From: JAFGSZ01 sp964492185
GTDB taxonomy: Bacteria; Bacteroidota; Bacteroidia; Bacteroidales; UBA10428
Direction of reading: 5' to 3'
Length of the DNA stretch: 45,722 bases
Assembly (NCBI GenBank): GCA_964492185.1
Contig: CAZBJH010000015.1
Location: 1 to 45,722, forward strand
Shown here: positions 26,200 through 34,596 of the stretch, piece by piece
How positions within the stretch are numbered: the stretch's first letter is position 1
Layout of the letters: each line of letters begins with the position of its first letter
Made by a program: the position numbers and the translations under genes
The notes under the pieces: model-generated
Databases searched by the model: none
What the model was told of the DNA's origin: nothing
The model's input: the letters and a program-made list of their open reading frames with translations, nothing else

Positions 26200-28390
26200 A
26201 ATTACCCATTTCAGACATAAATTTTATTCTCATAAGTCTGATATCCTCTTCTGTATATTCATCTTCTCCGAGTTCATCAAGTGCGGCTTCAACAGATTCT
26301 GTTTCTGCATCTTCACGAAAATAATCATATACTTCATCCTGATGATCCTGGTCCATTACTTCATTAATATAATAGTCAATGTTCAATTTCGTGCCTGAAT
26401 TCACGATAGCTTCTATCTCATCCAGCAATTCCGTCATTTGCAGGTTTTTTGCATTTGCTATATCATCCAGACCGATTTTTCTGTCAATACTCTGAATAAT
26501 ATACACTTTTAGACCTGATTTATTAACTACCGATTTAACCACCATATCCTGTGGGCGAATGATCTCTTTTTCATCAACATATTGTTTGATCAGGCTGACG
26601 AATTCTTTTCCGTATCGTTTTGCTTTTCCGGTACCAACACCTGAAATATTTTGTAATTCTTCAATTGTAACCGGGTATTGTATGGCCATATCCTCTAATG
26701 AAGGATCCTGAAATACCACAAATGGCGGAAGTTTTTTTTCTTTGGATATTTTTTTTCTTAAATTTTTCAGGATACTGAACAATTCATCATCAGCAGTTCC
26801 TGTTTTAGCAACTCCTGATGCAAATACTTCTTCATCATCGTCTGCAGAATAATCATGATTCTCCGACAGCATAAACGAATAAGGATTTTCAATGAATTTT
26901 CTGCCTTTTTCAGCAAGTTTCAGGATGCCATAATTTTCAATATCTTTCCGGATAAACCTGGCAATAAGTGCCTGCCGGATAACGGCTTCCCAAAATTTGG
27001 TATCTTTATCCCTGCCAGCCCCGAAGAGTTCCAGTTCATGATGGCGATATGACTTTATGGATGATGTTTTCACCCCGGACAGGATATTTGAAATATGGTC
27101 TGCTTTAAATTTTTCCTTAACTGATTGCAATGTTTTCAATGCAAGAACCACATATTCCTGCCCTTCGAATTGCTTTTTGGGGTGCAGGCAGTTATCACAG
27201 TTATTACAATTTTCTGCCATTTCTTCACCGAAATAATTCAGCAATTGTTTTGTTCTGCAAACCGAGGATTCTGCATATGATACTGTTTCAAGCAGTAATT
27301 GTTTACCTATTTCCTGTTCTGCAACAGGTTTGCCCTGCATGAACTTTTCCAGTTTCTGGATATCTTTATAACTGTAAAAAGCTATACATCTGCCTTCGCC
27401 TCCGTCCCGGCCTGCTCTTCCTGTTTCCTGGTAATAACCCTCAAGGCTTTTTGGGATATCATGATGGATAACAAACCGAACATCAGGTTTATCAATACCC
27501 ATTCCGAACGCGATTGTCGCAACTATAACATCCACTTCTTCCATTAAGAAATCATCCTGGTTCTTTGTTCTTGTTGCCGCATCCATTCCTGCATGATAAG
27601 GGAGTGCTTTGATCCCGTTTATTATAAGAGTTTCGGCCAGTTCTTCAACTTTTTTCCTGCTAAGGCAATAAATAATGCCTGATTTCCCGGGATTGTTTTT
27701 AATATATTTAATTATTTCTTTCTTCGGGGATTTTTTTGGCCTTACTTCATAGTATAAGTTATGTCTGCGAAAAGAAGATTTGAATACATTGGCATTCAGC
27801 ATTTCCAGGTTTTTCTGTATGTCGTGCTGAACCTTTGGTGTGGCCGTGGCAGTGAGAGCAATTAGCGGAGCCCGGCCAATCCTGTTGATTATCGGACGAA
27901 TGCGTCTGTATTCAGGACGAAAATCATGTCCCCATTCAGAAATACAATGGGCTTCATCAATCGCGTAAAAAGATATTTTTATTTTTTTAAGGAAAATGAT
28001 ATTCTCTTCTTTTGTCAGCGATTCCGGGGCTACATATAAGAGTCGCGTTTTTCCCTCACCTACATCGGACCTTACTTTTGCTATCGCTGATTTACTTAAT
28101 GATGAGTTCAGGAAGTGGGCAATACCATCTTCTTCGCTAAAACTACGCATTGCATCAACCTGATTTTTCATAAGTGCAATAAGAGGAGATATTATGATAG
28201 CCGTACCTTCCATAATAAGTGAAGGTAACTGATAGCATAATGATTTACCTCCTCCCGTAGGCATTAAAACAAAAGTATCTCGTCCGCCAATTACATTATT
28301 AATAATTAATTCCTGATTACCTTTAAAAGAAGTAAATCCAAAATGTTTCCTTAATACTTTTTTCAAAGGAAAAACTGTTCCAACATTCAT
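26198..28390 (-). CDS. recQ: ATP-dependent DNA helicase RecQ
   Basis: 730 residues. SF2 helicase core with Walker A MPTGGGKS near residue 42, DEAH near 146 and GRAGRDGG near 325; RQC zinc module with Cys in VCRTKQLL near 377 and CNNCDNC near 393-400; winged helix about 410-500; HRDC domain about 535-605; then a roughly 120-residue acidic C-terminal extension. RecQ unwinds recombination and replication intermediates. Length fits the longer Bacteroidota RecQ type. The reading frame ends in a TAG formed at the junction with a mobile repeat, so the last residues (SEMGN) may have been trimmed or changed by insertion. No promoter motif recognised upstream. Confidence 0.96.
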   Translation of the reverse strand: MNVGTVFPLKKVLRKHFGFTSFKGNQELIINNVIGGRDTFVLMPTGGGKSLCYQLPSLIMEGTAIIISPLIALMKNQVDAMRSFSEEDGIAHFLNSSLSKSAIAKVRSDVGEGKTRLLYVAPESLTKEENIIFLKKIKISFYAIDEAHCISEWGHDFRPEYRRIRPIINRIGRAPLIALTATATPKVQHDIQKNLEMLNANVFKSSFRRHNLYYEVRPKKSPKKEIIKYIKNNPGKSGIIYCLSRKKVEELAETLIINGIKALPYHAGMDAATRTKNQDDFLMEEVDVIVATIAFGMGIDKPDVRFVIHHDIPKSLEGYYQETGRAGRDGGEGRCIAFYSYKDIQKLEKFMQGKPVAEQEIGKQLLLETVSYAESSVCRTKQLLNYFGEEMAENCNNCDNCLHPKKQFEGQEYVVLALKTLQSVKEKFKADHISNILSGVKTSSIKSYRHHELELFGAGRDKDTKFWEAVIRQALIARFIRKDIENYGILKLAEKGRKFIENPYSFMLSENHDYSADDDEEVFASGVAKTGTADDELFSILKNLRKKISKEKKLPPFVVFQDPSLEDMAIQYPVTIEELQNISGVGTGKAKRYGKEFVSLIKQYVDEKEIIRPQDMVVKSVVNKSGLKVYIIQSIDRKIGLDDIANAKNLQMTELLDEIEAIVNSGTKLNIDYYINEVMDQDHQDEVYDYFREDAETESVEAALDELGEDEYTEEDIRLMRIKFMSEMGN

Positions 28391-28697
28391 TTCCTCCGCG
28401 ATTATATCATTGTAAATTTTTGTGAATTAAGACAGGTTAACCGTTCACAGGGATAGTAATAGATGTCTTTAGAGTAATAAAGTTATACGCAAGTAATGAT
28501 ATTTTGTTTTAATTACTAATTTATAAAAAATTCATAACAAAACGATCATAAAAAAATAAAAGAATATTCAATACATTTGTATTCCATTTTTGACAATATA
28601 ATTTGTTATACATGTATTTTTAGAGCAGGAAATAAAACACGGACTTTCTTTTTGCAATAAAGTGGTGGTTTTTGCCTGTTAATCGCCGGATTATTAG
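28391..28697. promoter_or_regulatory. Divergent recQ/tatC intergenic region
   Basis: 307 bp, A/T-rich, no ORF. A plus-strand -7 element TACATTTG (28572-28579) matches TAnnTTTG and probably starts the tatC transcript with a leader of about 110 nt. No strong recQ promoter is visible. Confidence 0.4.
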
Positions 28698-29513
28698 ATG
28701 AGTAACAAAACAAAAGGAGAGATGTCCTTTCTGGAACATCTCGAAGAACTTCGCTGGCATATTATACGATCAGTAATTGCTGTAATTGTTGTTGCCGGTG
28801 TAGCATTTGTATTTAAGGAAATTGTTTTTGACAGGATAATTATTGCTCCCAAAACACCCGGCTTCTGGACTAACCGGATGCTTTGCAGCCTGGGTAAGAT
28901 GGTGCATATCGAAAAGTTGTGTATTAATTCTGTTTCTTTCGAATTGAAAAGTATATATATGGCCAGCCAGTTTTTGGCCCATTTGAAGATCTCAATTATA
29001 GCGGGTGTTGTTGTGGCTTTTCCCTATATATTTTTTGAATTCTGGATGTTTATCAATCCCGCCCTTTATGAAAACGAACGTAAATATACACGGGGTGCTG
29101 TCTTTTTTACCACATTGTTATTTATTCTCGGTGTATTATTCGGGTATTATTTAATCACTCCGCTCTCGGTGCACTTTCTGGGGTCATACCGGGTAAGCCC
29201 CCAGGTAGATAATGAAATAACACTGATGTCATATATTTCCACGGTTGCTTCCGTTACACTTGCATCCGGTATTGTATTTGAATTACCGGTAATGGTATTT
29301 TTTCTAAGTAAGATGGGAATTATTACACCTTCATTCCTGAAAAGATACAGAAAACATGCCCTGATAATTATTCTTGCACTATCGGCACTTATAACACCTC
29401 CCGATGTGTTCAGCCAGATATTGGTGTCTTTCCCATTGATTTTTTTATACGAAATTGGTATATCAATATCACGAAGAATAGAGCGGGAACAGCAAAAGCA
29501 GATGGCGGGTTAA
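28698..29513 (+). CDS. tatC: Twin-arginine translocase subunit TatC
   Basis: 271 residues, six membrane helices. Conserved N-terminus MSFLEHLEELRWHIIRS (signal-peptide binding Glu/Arg), PYIFFEFWMFINPALYENE near 110-130, and the final GIVFELPVMVFFLSKMGI and ALITPPDVFSQILVSFPLIFLYE segments. TatC recognises twin-arginine signal peptides and, with TatA, exports folded proteins across the inner membrane. Insertions in the first periplasmic loop (TNRMLCSLGKMVHIEKLCINSV) lengthen it relative to E. coli, as usual in this phylum. No tatA is adjacent. A heptamer repeat tract and lptB follow. Confidence 0.96.
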   Translation: MSNKTKGEMSFLEHLEELRWHIIRSVIAVIVVAGVAFVFKEIVFDRIIIAPKTPGFWTNRMLCSLGKMVHIEKLCINSVSFELKSIYMASQFLAHLKISIIAGVVVAFPYIFFEFWMFINPALYENERKYTRGAVFFTTLLFILGVLFGYYLITPLSVHFLGSYRVSPQVDNEITLMSYISTVASVTLASGIVFELPVMVFFLSKMGIITPSFLKRYRKHALIIILALSALITPPDVFSQILVSFPLIFLYEIGISISRRIEREQQKQMAG

Positions 29514-29554
29514 CAGGGTTTTGAGCTTATGTGGAGGATGTGTGTTTTATTTCT

Positions 29555-29562
29555 TATTTTTG
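29555..29562 (+). promoter_or_regulatory. Predicted -7 element for lptB
   Basis: TATTTTTG fits TAnnTTTG. If used, the heptamer tract would lie wholly in the lptB 5' untranslated region. Confidence 0.35.
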
Positions 29563-29603
29563 ATACGGAAAGGGGAACGGTAATCGGTAATTGGAAAACT
29601 TTA

Positions 29604-29757
29604 AACAGTGAACAGTGAACAGTGAACAGTGAACAGTGAACAGTGAACAGTAAACAGTAAACAGTGAACAGTGAACAGTGAACAGTGAACAGTGAACAGT
29701 GAATAGTAAACAGTGAACAGTGAACAGTGAATAGTGAACAGTGAATAGTAAACAGTG
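29604..29757 (+). repeat. Tandem heptanucleotide array, 22 units
   Basis: 154 bp made of exactly 22 units of AACAGTG, with variants AACAGTA, AATAGTG and AATAGTA. The array ends 8 bp before the lptB start codon, so it takes up the ribosome-entry region. The unit length of 7 does not preserve a reading frame; minus-strand open frames across it are an effect of the repeat. Confidence 0.97.
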
Positions 29758-29765
29758 GAATTTAA

Positions 29766-30488
29766 ATGAAATTACGGACAGAAAATCTGATAAAGAAATA
29801 TCGTTCAAGGACGGTCGTTAAAAACGTTTCTATTGAGGTTGAACAGGGTGAGATAGTTGGTCTGCTGGGGCCCAACGGAGCCGGCAAAACCACTTCCTTT
29901 TATATGATAGTGGGGTTGATCGCACCAAATGAAGGAAGGATTTTTCTGGATGAAGTTGATATAACCGGGGAACCGGTATATAAAAGGGCAAAAAAAGGGA
30001 TTGGATATCTTGCACAGGAAGCTTCCGTATTTCGGAAATTATCCGTGGAAGATAACCTTTACGCGGTGCTGGAAATGTCGAATCTTTCAAAAGAAGAACA
30101 ACGTGAAAGGACAGAATCACTGATCCGGGAATTTGGCCTGGAGAAGATAAGGAAAAGCTATGGCATACAGCTTTCAGGTGGTGAACGCCGCAGGACTGAG
30201 ATAGCAAGGGCCCTGGCTATTGACCCGAAATTTATGCTGCTTGATGAACCCTTCGCGGGTGTAGACCCTATAGCCGTGGAAGATATTCAGGAGATTGTTG
30301 CCCGGTTGAAAGAAAAAAATATAGGTATCCTGATCACGGATCATAATGTGCATGAAACATTATCCATAACTGACAGGGCTTATCTGCTTTTTGAAGGTGA
30401 AATTATGAAGTCGGGGACTGCCAGTGAACTTGCCGGGGATGAACAAGTACGGCGTGTTTACCTGGGCCAGAATTTTGAGTTAAGGTAA
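29766..30488 (+). CDS. lptB: Lipopolysaccharide export ATPase LptB
   Basis: 240 residues, full length. ABC ATPase with Walker A GPNGAGKTT near 36-44, signature LSGGERRRTEIARAL near 139, Walker B FMLLDEPFAGVDP near 158-170 and switch His in ITDHNVHE near 196. Sequence IAPNEGRIFLDEVDITGEPVYKRAKKGIGYLAQEASVFRKL is typical of LptB rather than LivF-type proteins. It powers extraction of LPS by LptFG from the inner membrane. Other lpt genes are not in the window. Immediately preceded by the heptamer array, which may affect its translation. Confidence 0.95.
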   Translation: MKLRTENLIKKYRSRTVVKNVSIEVEQGEIVGLLGPNGAGKTTSFYMIVGLIAPNEGRIFLDEVDITGEPVYKRAKKGIGYLAQEASVFRKLSVEDNLYAVLEMSNLSKEEQRERTESLIREFGLEKIRKSYGIQLSGGERRRTEIARALAIDPKFMLLDEPFAGVDPIAVEDIQEIVARLKEKNIGILITDHNVHETLSITDRAYLLFEGEIMKSGTASELAGDEQVRRVYLGQNFELR

Positions 30489-30504
30489 TTATCCTGAATT
30501 TATT

Positions 30505-30542
30505 GGCAGCAATGCAGATATCGGACATTATGGACAGTTACT
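30505..30542 (-). repeat. Family A left-end remnant
   Basis: GGCAGCAATGCAGATATCGG ACATTATGGACAGTTACT matches only the left end of family A in reverse orientation. It directly abuts the ATTT that forms the left duplication of the next family B element. Confidence 0.7.
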
Positions 30543-30546
30543 ATTT

Positions 30547-30711
30547 TGTGTCCGTCTATAAAGTTGGTAAAATGTCTAAACGGTCATGTGTCTGTTCAGA
30601 AAGTTCAATTTGCAAGGCTCGCGCGGTCCGAAAACGCGGAGTTTACCAATCGTAAATGAGCAATTTTCGGACAAGCTTAACGCGGCAAATGGGACTTTAT
30701 GGGCAGACACT
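30547..30711 (+). mobile_element. MITE-like family B element (165 bp)
   Basis: Left end TGTGTCCGTCTATAAAGTTG, inner end TGTGTCTGTTCAGAAAGTTC, nested core inverted repeats and right end ACTTTATGGGCAGACACT. Flanked by perfect ATTT duplications (30543-30546, 30712-30715). Lies 58 bp after lptB. Confidence 0.9.
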
Positions 30712-30768
30712 ATTTCCATATTTTTCAGCTGGCCATGAGTGATATGATGTGTTGAAAAACCAGATGTA

Positions 30769-30918
30769 TTAATAATACAGGTTAAGATTGTTGTATGGTT
30801 TATTATCCGGATCGTTTCTATTAAAATTCGAACCTGCCGACATATCAACATTTCTTAAAAAGTGTTTCTTCGCGGCATACCAGGGGTTATTCGGATAAGG
30901 CCCAAAAAACTTGGGCAT
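30769..30918 (-). CDS. Doubtful 49-residue ORF upstream of tRNA-Leu
   Basis: ATG-started frame reading MPKFFGPYPNNPWYAAKKHF.. and ending NNLNLYY. Polar, Asn-rich, no domain recognised and no A-rich leader or promoter seen. Its last codons coincide with a copy of the dispersed AATAATRCAGGTTAAG motif (30771-30786). It may be chance. Confidence 0.2.
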   Translation of the reverse strand: MPKFFGPYPNNPWYAAKKHFLRNVDMSAGSNFNRNDPDNKPYNNLNLYY

Positions 30919-30944
30919 GGCCGGGTTATTTAATATAAATATTT

Positions 30945-30952
30945 TATCTTTG
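30945..30952 (+). promoter_or_regulatory. Predicted -7 element for tRNA-Leu
   Basis: TATCTTTG matches TAnnTTTG and ends 15 bp before the mature tRNA 5' end, the spacing expected for a short tRNA leader. Confidence 0.55.
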
Positions 30953-30967
30953 CAGCTCGAAAAATGA

Positions 30968-31049
30968 GCGGATGTGGCGAAATTGGTAGACGCGCCAGAC
31001 TTAGGATCTGGTGCCTTCGGGCATGGGGGTTCGAGTCCCTTCATCCGCA
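30968..31049 (+). tRNA. tRNA-Leu, anticodon UAG
   Basis: 82-nt class II tRNA. Acceptor stem GCGGATG pairs with CATCCGC; D arm contains AAATTGGTAGACGCG; anticodon stem CCAGA/TCTGG holds a CTTAGGA loop with anticodon TAG, reading CUA (and other CUN) leucine codons; a long variable arm TGCCTTCGGGCA and T loop GGTTCGAGTCC follow. The 3' CCA is not encoded. The trigger-factor gene begins 90 bp downstream. Confidence 0.97.
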
Positions 31050-31139
31050 CATAATAAACCGCTTCACTCCTATATTTATAATGCCGGACTGTCGCGGTTT
31101 TTTAATAATTTAAAGGAAATTAAAAGGAAAAGAAAATAT

Positions 31140-32495
31140 ATGAATATTACCAGGGATAATATTGACGAGTTAAACTCTGTATTACGCCTCAAGCTTCAGA
31201 AAGAGGATTATGAAGATAAGGTAAATAATGTGTTGAAGGATTACAGGAAGAAAGCCCGGATTGACGGATTTCGTCCGGGGAAAGTACCTTTTGGTCTGAT
31301 AAGTAAGATGTACAGGAAACCAGTTATGGTTGAAGAGATCCATAAACTTATCTCATCTGCTTTATCTGATTACCTGGTAAAAGAAAACCTGAATATTCTG
31401 GGTGATCCTCTGCCTCATGAAGAAGAAAGGCCTGAAATTGACTGGGACAGGGATACAGATTTTGAATTTGCTTTTGATATCGGGCTGGCTCCTGAATTTG
31501 ATGTTCAGTTTTCAAAGAAAGACAAAATCCCGAGATACAGGATAAAAATTGATAATAAACTGCGTCAAAAGTATATCGATGGGTATGCATCACGATACGG
31601 GTCTTTTAAACCTGCTGAAAAGATTAGTTCTGATGAAATGATCAAGGCTGATATTGTAGAACTGAATGCAGAAGGGAAACCGGCAGAAGAGGGCATACAA
31701 GTGGAAGATGCTTCCATTTCAATTGATATGATAAAAGATGAGAAAATAAAAAAATCATTTATCGGTTTACGTGCAGGGGATGTTTTGGCGGTTGATCTCA
31801 AAAAGGCTTTGCCAAATGTTCAGGAGCTTTCGGGTTTGCTTAACATTGATAAAGAAAAAGCAGCATCACTTGATAATGAATTTCAGCTTACTATCAAGTC
31901 AGTTTCAAAATATGAGAAAGCGGAAGTAAATCAAGAGTTTTGGGATAAACTTTTTGGTAAAGATAACGTAAACTCAAAAGAAGAGTTTATTAAACGGATA
32001 GATGAGGAAATTGAATCTGTTACAGGACGCGATAGTGAGTTTAAGTTGAGGAAGGACATAAAAGAAGAGATGGTAAAAAAGTTTAAAAAGGATTTGCCTG
32101 CAGAATTTCTGAAACGATGGATCAGGGAAACTAACAAAGAGGGTGTCAAAGAGAAACAGCTGGAAGAGGAATTCCCGCTTTTTGAGGAAGATCTGAAATG
32201 GCAGTTGATAAAAGATAAGTTGATGAGGGATAATAATATAGAAGTTACCGAGCAGGAAATCCTTGATTTTGCCAAAGATTTTGCCAGGTTGCAATTTATG
32301 CAATACGGACTCGGGAATATGCCGGAAGAAAATATTGAAGCATATGCCCGTGAGATTATGAATAAAGAAGAGGAAAGGCGAAGGCTGTACGAAAGAAAAG
32401 CTGAAGATAAAGTGATTTCATTGATCAGGGACCAGGTCAGAATTGATGAAAAAGAAATATCCTCTGAAAAATTTGACAAAATGCTTGAAAAATAG
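31140..32495 (+). CDS. tig: Trigger factor, ribosome-associated chaperone
   Basis: 451 residues from ATG at 31140. An upstream in-frame start at 31011 would lie inside the tRNA gene and is rejected. The N-terminal ribosome-binding domain begins MNITRDNIDELNSVLRLKL and contains the signature GFRPGKVP near residues 42-49. The middle part (about 150-240) sits where the FKBP-type prolyl isomerase would be but I cannot recognise that fold, as often in Bacteroidota. The C-terminal two-thirds is a long charged helical chaperone body. It meets nascent chains at the ribosome exit. Followed by clpP and clpX in the common tig-clpP-clpX order. Confidence 0.94.
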   Translation: MNITRDNIDELNSVLRLKLQKEDYEDKVNNVLKDYRKKARIDGFRPGKVPFGLISKMYRKPVMVEEIHKLISSALSDYLVKENLNILGDPLPHEEERPEIDWDRDTDFEFAFDIGLAPEFDVQFSKKDKIPRYRIKIDNKLRQKYIDGYASRYGSFKPAEKISSDEMIKADIVELNAEGKPAEEGIQVEDASISIDMIKDEKIKKSFIGLRAGDVLAVDLKKALPNVQELSGLLNIDKEKAASLDNEFQLTIKSVSKYEKAEVNQEFWDKLFGKDNVNSKEEFIKRIDEEIESVTGRDSEFKLRKDIKEEMVKKFKKDLPAEFLKRWIRETNKEGVKEKQLEEEFPLFEEDLKWQLIKDKLMRDNNIEVTEQEILDFAKDFARLQFMQYGLGNMPEENIEAYAREIMNKEEERRRLYERKAEDKVISLIRDQVRIDEKEISSEKFDKMLEK

Positions 32496-32536
32496 TGAAT
32501 ACATAAATACCTTAGTATTAAAATAGACAATTAATT

Positions 32537-33217
32537 ATGGGATCGCAGGACGATTTTAAGAAATATGCTACAAAGCACCTTGGGATAAATAGTATGACTT
32601 TTGATAAATACACATCCGTACAAAGTTCATATATTTCACCCACTATCATTGAAGAGCGGCAACTGAATATTGCCTCGATGGATGTTTTTTCACGATTAAT
32701 GATGGACAGGATCATTTTTTTGGGGTTGCCTATTGATGATTATGTTGCAAATATAATTCAGGCCCAATTATTGTATCTTGATTCTTCTGATCCGGGGAAG
32801 GATATACAGATTTATTTTAACACACCCGGGGGTATGGTGCATGCCGGATTGGGTATATATGACACCATACAGTATATAGGTTGTGATGTTTCTACTATTT
32901 GTACCGGAATGGCAGCTTCCATGGGAGCGGTGCTTTTGTGTTCGGGGAAAAAGGGGAAGCGGTCGGCACTTAAGCATTCACGGATAATGATACATCAACC
33001 TATGGGCGGAGCCCAAGGCCAGGCCGCGGATATTGAAATAACAGCACGCGAGATATTGAAACTCCGGAATGAATTGTATTCCATAATTGCCGATCATTCA
33101 GGTAATCCGGTGGAGAAGGTTGAAAAGGATTCGGACAGGGATTACTGGATGACAGCAAAGGAAGCACTGGATTACGGTATGATTGACGAGGTTCTTGAAC
33201 GAGAAGTTAAAAAATAG
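32537..33217 (+). CDS. clpP: ATP-dependent Clp protease proteolytic subunit
   Basis: 226 residues. Catalytic Ser in GMAASMGAVLL near 127, His in HSRIMIHQPMGG near 152, Asp in EKDSDRDYWM near 201. It forms the 14-subunit peptidase barrel that ClpX feeds. The N-terminal extension before the catalytic fold (about 30 residues) is longer than in E. coli, where a propeptide is removed. Gap of 41 bp after tig and 6 bp before clpX, so one transcript. Confidence 0.97.
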   Translation: MGSQDDFKKYATKHLGINSMTFDKYTSVQSSYISPTIIEERQLNIASMDVFSRLMMDRIIFLGLPIDDYVANIIQAQLLYLDSSDPGKDIQIYFNTPGGMVHAGLGIYDTIQYIGCDVSTICTGMAASMGAVLLCSGKKGKRSALKHSRIMIHQPMGGAQGQAADIEITAREILKLRNELYSIIADHSGNPVEKVEKDSDRDYWMTAKEALDYGMIDEVLEREVKK

Positions 33218-33223
33218 CTCATT

Positions 33224-34444
33224 ATGGATAAATGTTCTTTTTGCGGAAGAGAGAAAAAAGATACCAATTTATTGATTGCAGGGATATCCGGCCATATATG
33301 CGACAGTTGCATTGAGCAGGCATATGAGATTGTGCAGGAAGAGCTGAAAAAGAATAATGTATTTGATGTTAATTCTATTAAGCTGCTTAAGCCCAAGGAG
33401 ATTAAAAAATTTCTTGACCTTTATGTGATAGGTCAGGAGGAAGCAAAGAAATATCTTTCGGTAGCAGTGTACAATCATTATAAAAGATTGATGCAGAGTA
33501 GCCGTCACGATGATATGGATGTAGAAATTGAAAAATCGAACATTATTCTGGTAGGAGAGACGGGAACGGGTAAAACACTTCTGGCCCGCACCATAGCTCG
33601 TATGTTGCATGTGCCTTTTACCATTGTTGATGCTACAGTACTCACCGAAGCCGGGTATGTCGGTGAAGATATTGAAAGTATACTGACACGCTTGCTCCAG
33701 GTAGCTGATTATAATGTTGAAGCAGCAGAAAAAGGAATTGTATTTATTGACGAGATCGATAAAATTGCAAGAAAAAGTGACAACCCTTCAATTACACGCG
33801 ATGTTTCGGGTGAAGGTGTTCAGCAGGGATTACTTAAGCTGCTTGAGGGATCGGTTATAAATGTGCCTCCCCAGGGAGGAAGAAAACACCCCGACCAGAA
33901 AATGATCCCGGTGAACACCAAAAATATTTTATTTATATGCGGCGGAGCATTTGATGGTATAGAAAGAAAGATCAGTCAGCGGCTGAATACAAAAGTTGTG
34001 GGATACAATGCACGTAAATCCACAGAAAACGTTGATCAGGAGAATTTATTACAATACATAGCCCCGCAGGATTTGAAGTCTTTCGGGTTGATACCGGAAA
34101 TTATCGGCAGATTGCCGGTATTAACATATTTGAATCCACTTGAAAGAGATACTTTACGGAAAATCCTCACGGAACCGAAGAATTCAATCATTAACCAGTA
34201 TATAAAGCTTTTTGACATTGATCATATTAGTCTTTCTTTTGAAGAAGATGTGCTACAGTTTATAGTTGATAAAGCGATTGAATTTAAGCTTGGCGCCAGG
34301 GGACTGAGATCGATATGTGAAGCTATCATGATGGATTGCATGTTTGAACTCCCTTCAACTAATACGGATAAAATGGTGATAACCAGGAAGTATGCCGAAG
34401 AAAAGATGGAAAGGGTGAATCTTAAACGACTAAAAGTTGCCTGA
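33224..34444 (+). CDS. clpX: Clp protease ATP-binding subunit ClpX
   Basis: 406 residues. N-terminal C4 zinc finger (CSFCGREKK near 4, HICDSCIEQAYE near 25-36), AAA+ domain with Walker A GETGTGKT near 109, GYVGEDIES pore loop region near 144, Walker B IDEIDKIA near 177 and the sensor-2 GARGLRSI near 360. It unfolds tagged proteins for ClpP. Final gene of tig-clpP-clpX; the trp promoter starts right after its stop codon and no terminator is visible, so read-through into the trp leader is possible. Confidence 0.97.
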   Translation: MDKCSFCGREKKDTNLLIAGISGHICDSCIEQAYEIVQEELKKNNVFDVNSIKLLKPKEIKKFLDLYVIGQEEAKKYLSVAVYNHYKRLMQSSRHDDMDVEIEKSNIILVGETGTGKTLLARTIARMLHVPFTIVDATVLTEAGYVGEDIESILTRLLQVADYNVEAAEKGIVFIDEIDKIARKSDNPSITRDVSGEGVQQGLLKLLEGSVINVPPQGGRKHPDQKMIPVNTKNILFICGGAFDGIERKISQRLNTKVVGYNARKSTENVDQENLLQYIAPQDLKSFGLIPEIIGRLPVLTYLNPLERDTLRKILTEPKNSIINQYIKLFDIDHISLSFEEDVLQFIVDKAIEFKLGARGLRSICEAIMMDCMFELPSTNTDKMVITRKYAEEKMERVNLKRLKVA

Positions 34445-34449
34445 GGGTA

Positions 34450-34481
34450 TTGTATAATATGAAAATTATAATGTATATTTG
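34450..34481 (+). promoter_or_regulatory. Predicted trp operon promoter
   Basis: TTG at 34450-34452 and TATATTTG at 34474-34481 are 21 bp apart, fitting the Bacteroidota -33/-7 layout. Transcription would begin near 34488, some 15 nt before the leader-peptide start. Confidence 0.6.
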
Positions 34482-34502
34482 TATGCAATAAAAAACAAAA
34501 GG

Positions 34503-34562
34503 ATGATACAGTTTTTTAATACAATATGGTGGTGGTGGCTCAAGGTGGAGTTTAATCCGTGA
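34503..34562 (+). CDS. trpL: trp operon leader peptide, four consecutive Trp codons
   Basis: 19 codons and TGA: MIQFFNTIWWWWLKVEFNP. ATG follows AAAACAAAAGG, a plausible A-rich initiation site. Four adjacent TGG codons (34527-34538) are far beyond chance and mark a tryptophan sensor: a ribosome short of Trp-tRNA will stall here. The peptide lies between a predicted promoter and a terminator hairpin directly ahead of trpE. Too short for routine gene calling. Confidence 0.92.
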   Translation: MIQFFNTIWWWWLKVEFNP

Positions 34563-34585
34563 GGTGCCCGTATATTGTATTAAAA
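34514..34585 (+). promoter_or_regulatory. Leader RNA hairpin enclosing the Trp codons
   Basis: TTTTAATACAATAT (34514-34527) is the exact reverse complement of ATATTGTATTAAAA (34572-34585). The 14-bp A/U stem closes a 44-nt loop holding the Trp codons and the leader stop codon. A ribosome translating or stalled at the Trp codons would cover the 5' arm and prevent this pairing. Confidence 0.75.
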
Positions 34586-34596
34586 CAAAATAAAAT

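Noticed and set aside
29554..29808. Minus-strand ORF with a regular seven-residue repeat (SLFTVHC)
   Set aside because: It is the translation of the tandem heptamer array; period 7 nt gives period 7 residues in any open frame. It has no start context or domain.
31011..31139. Upstream extension of trigger factor to 31011
   Set aside because: This start lies within the tRNA-Leu gene; the family N-terminus begins at 31140.
31931..32530. 199-residue Ser-rich minus-strand ORF
   Set aside because: Antisense of the charged helical part of tig; Glu/Lys codons give Ser/Phe/Leu on the other strand.
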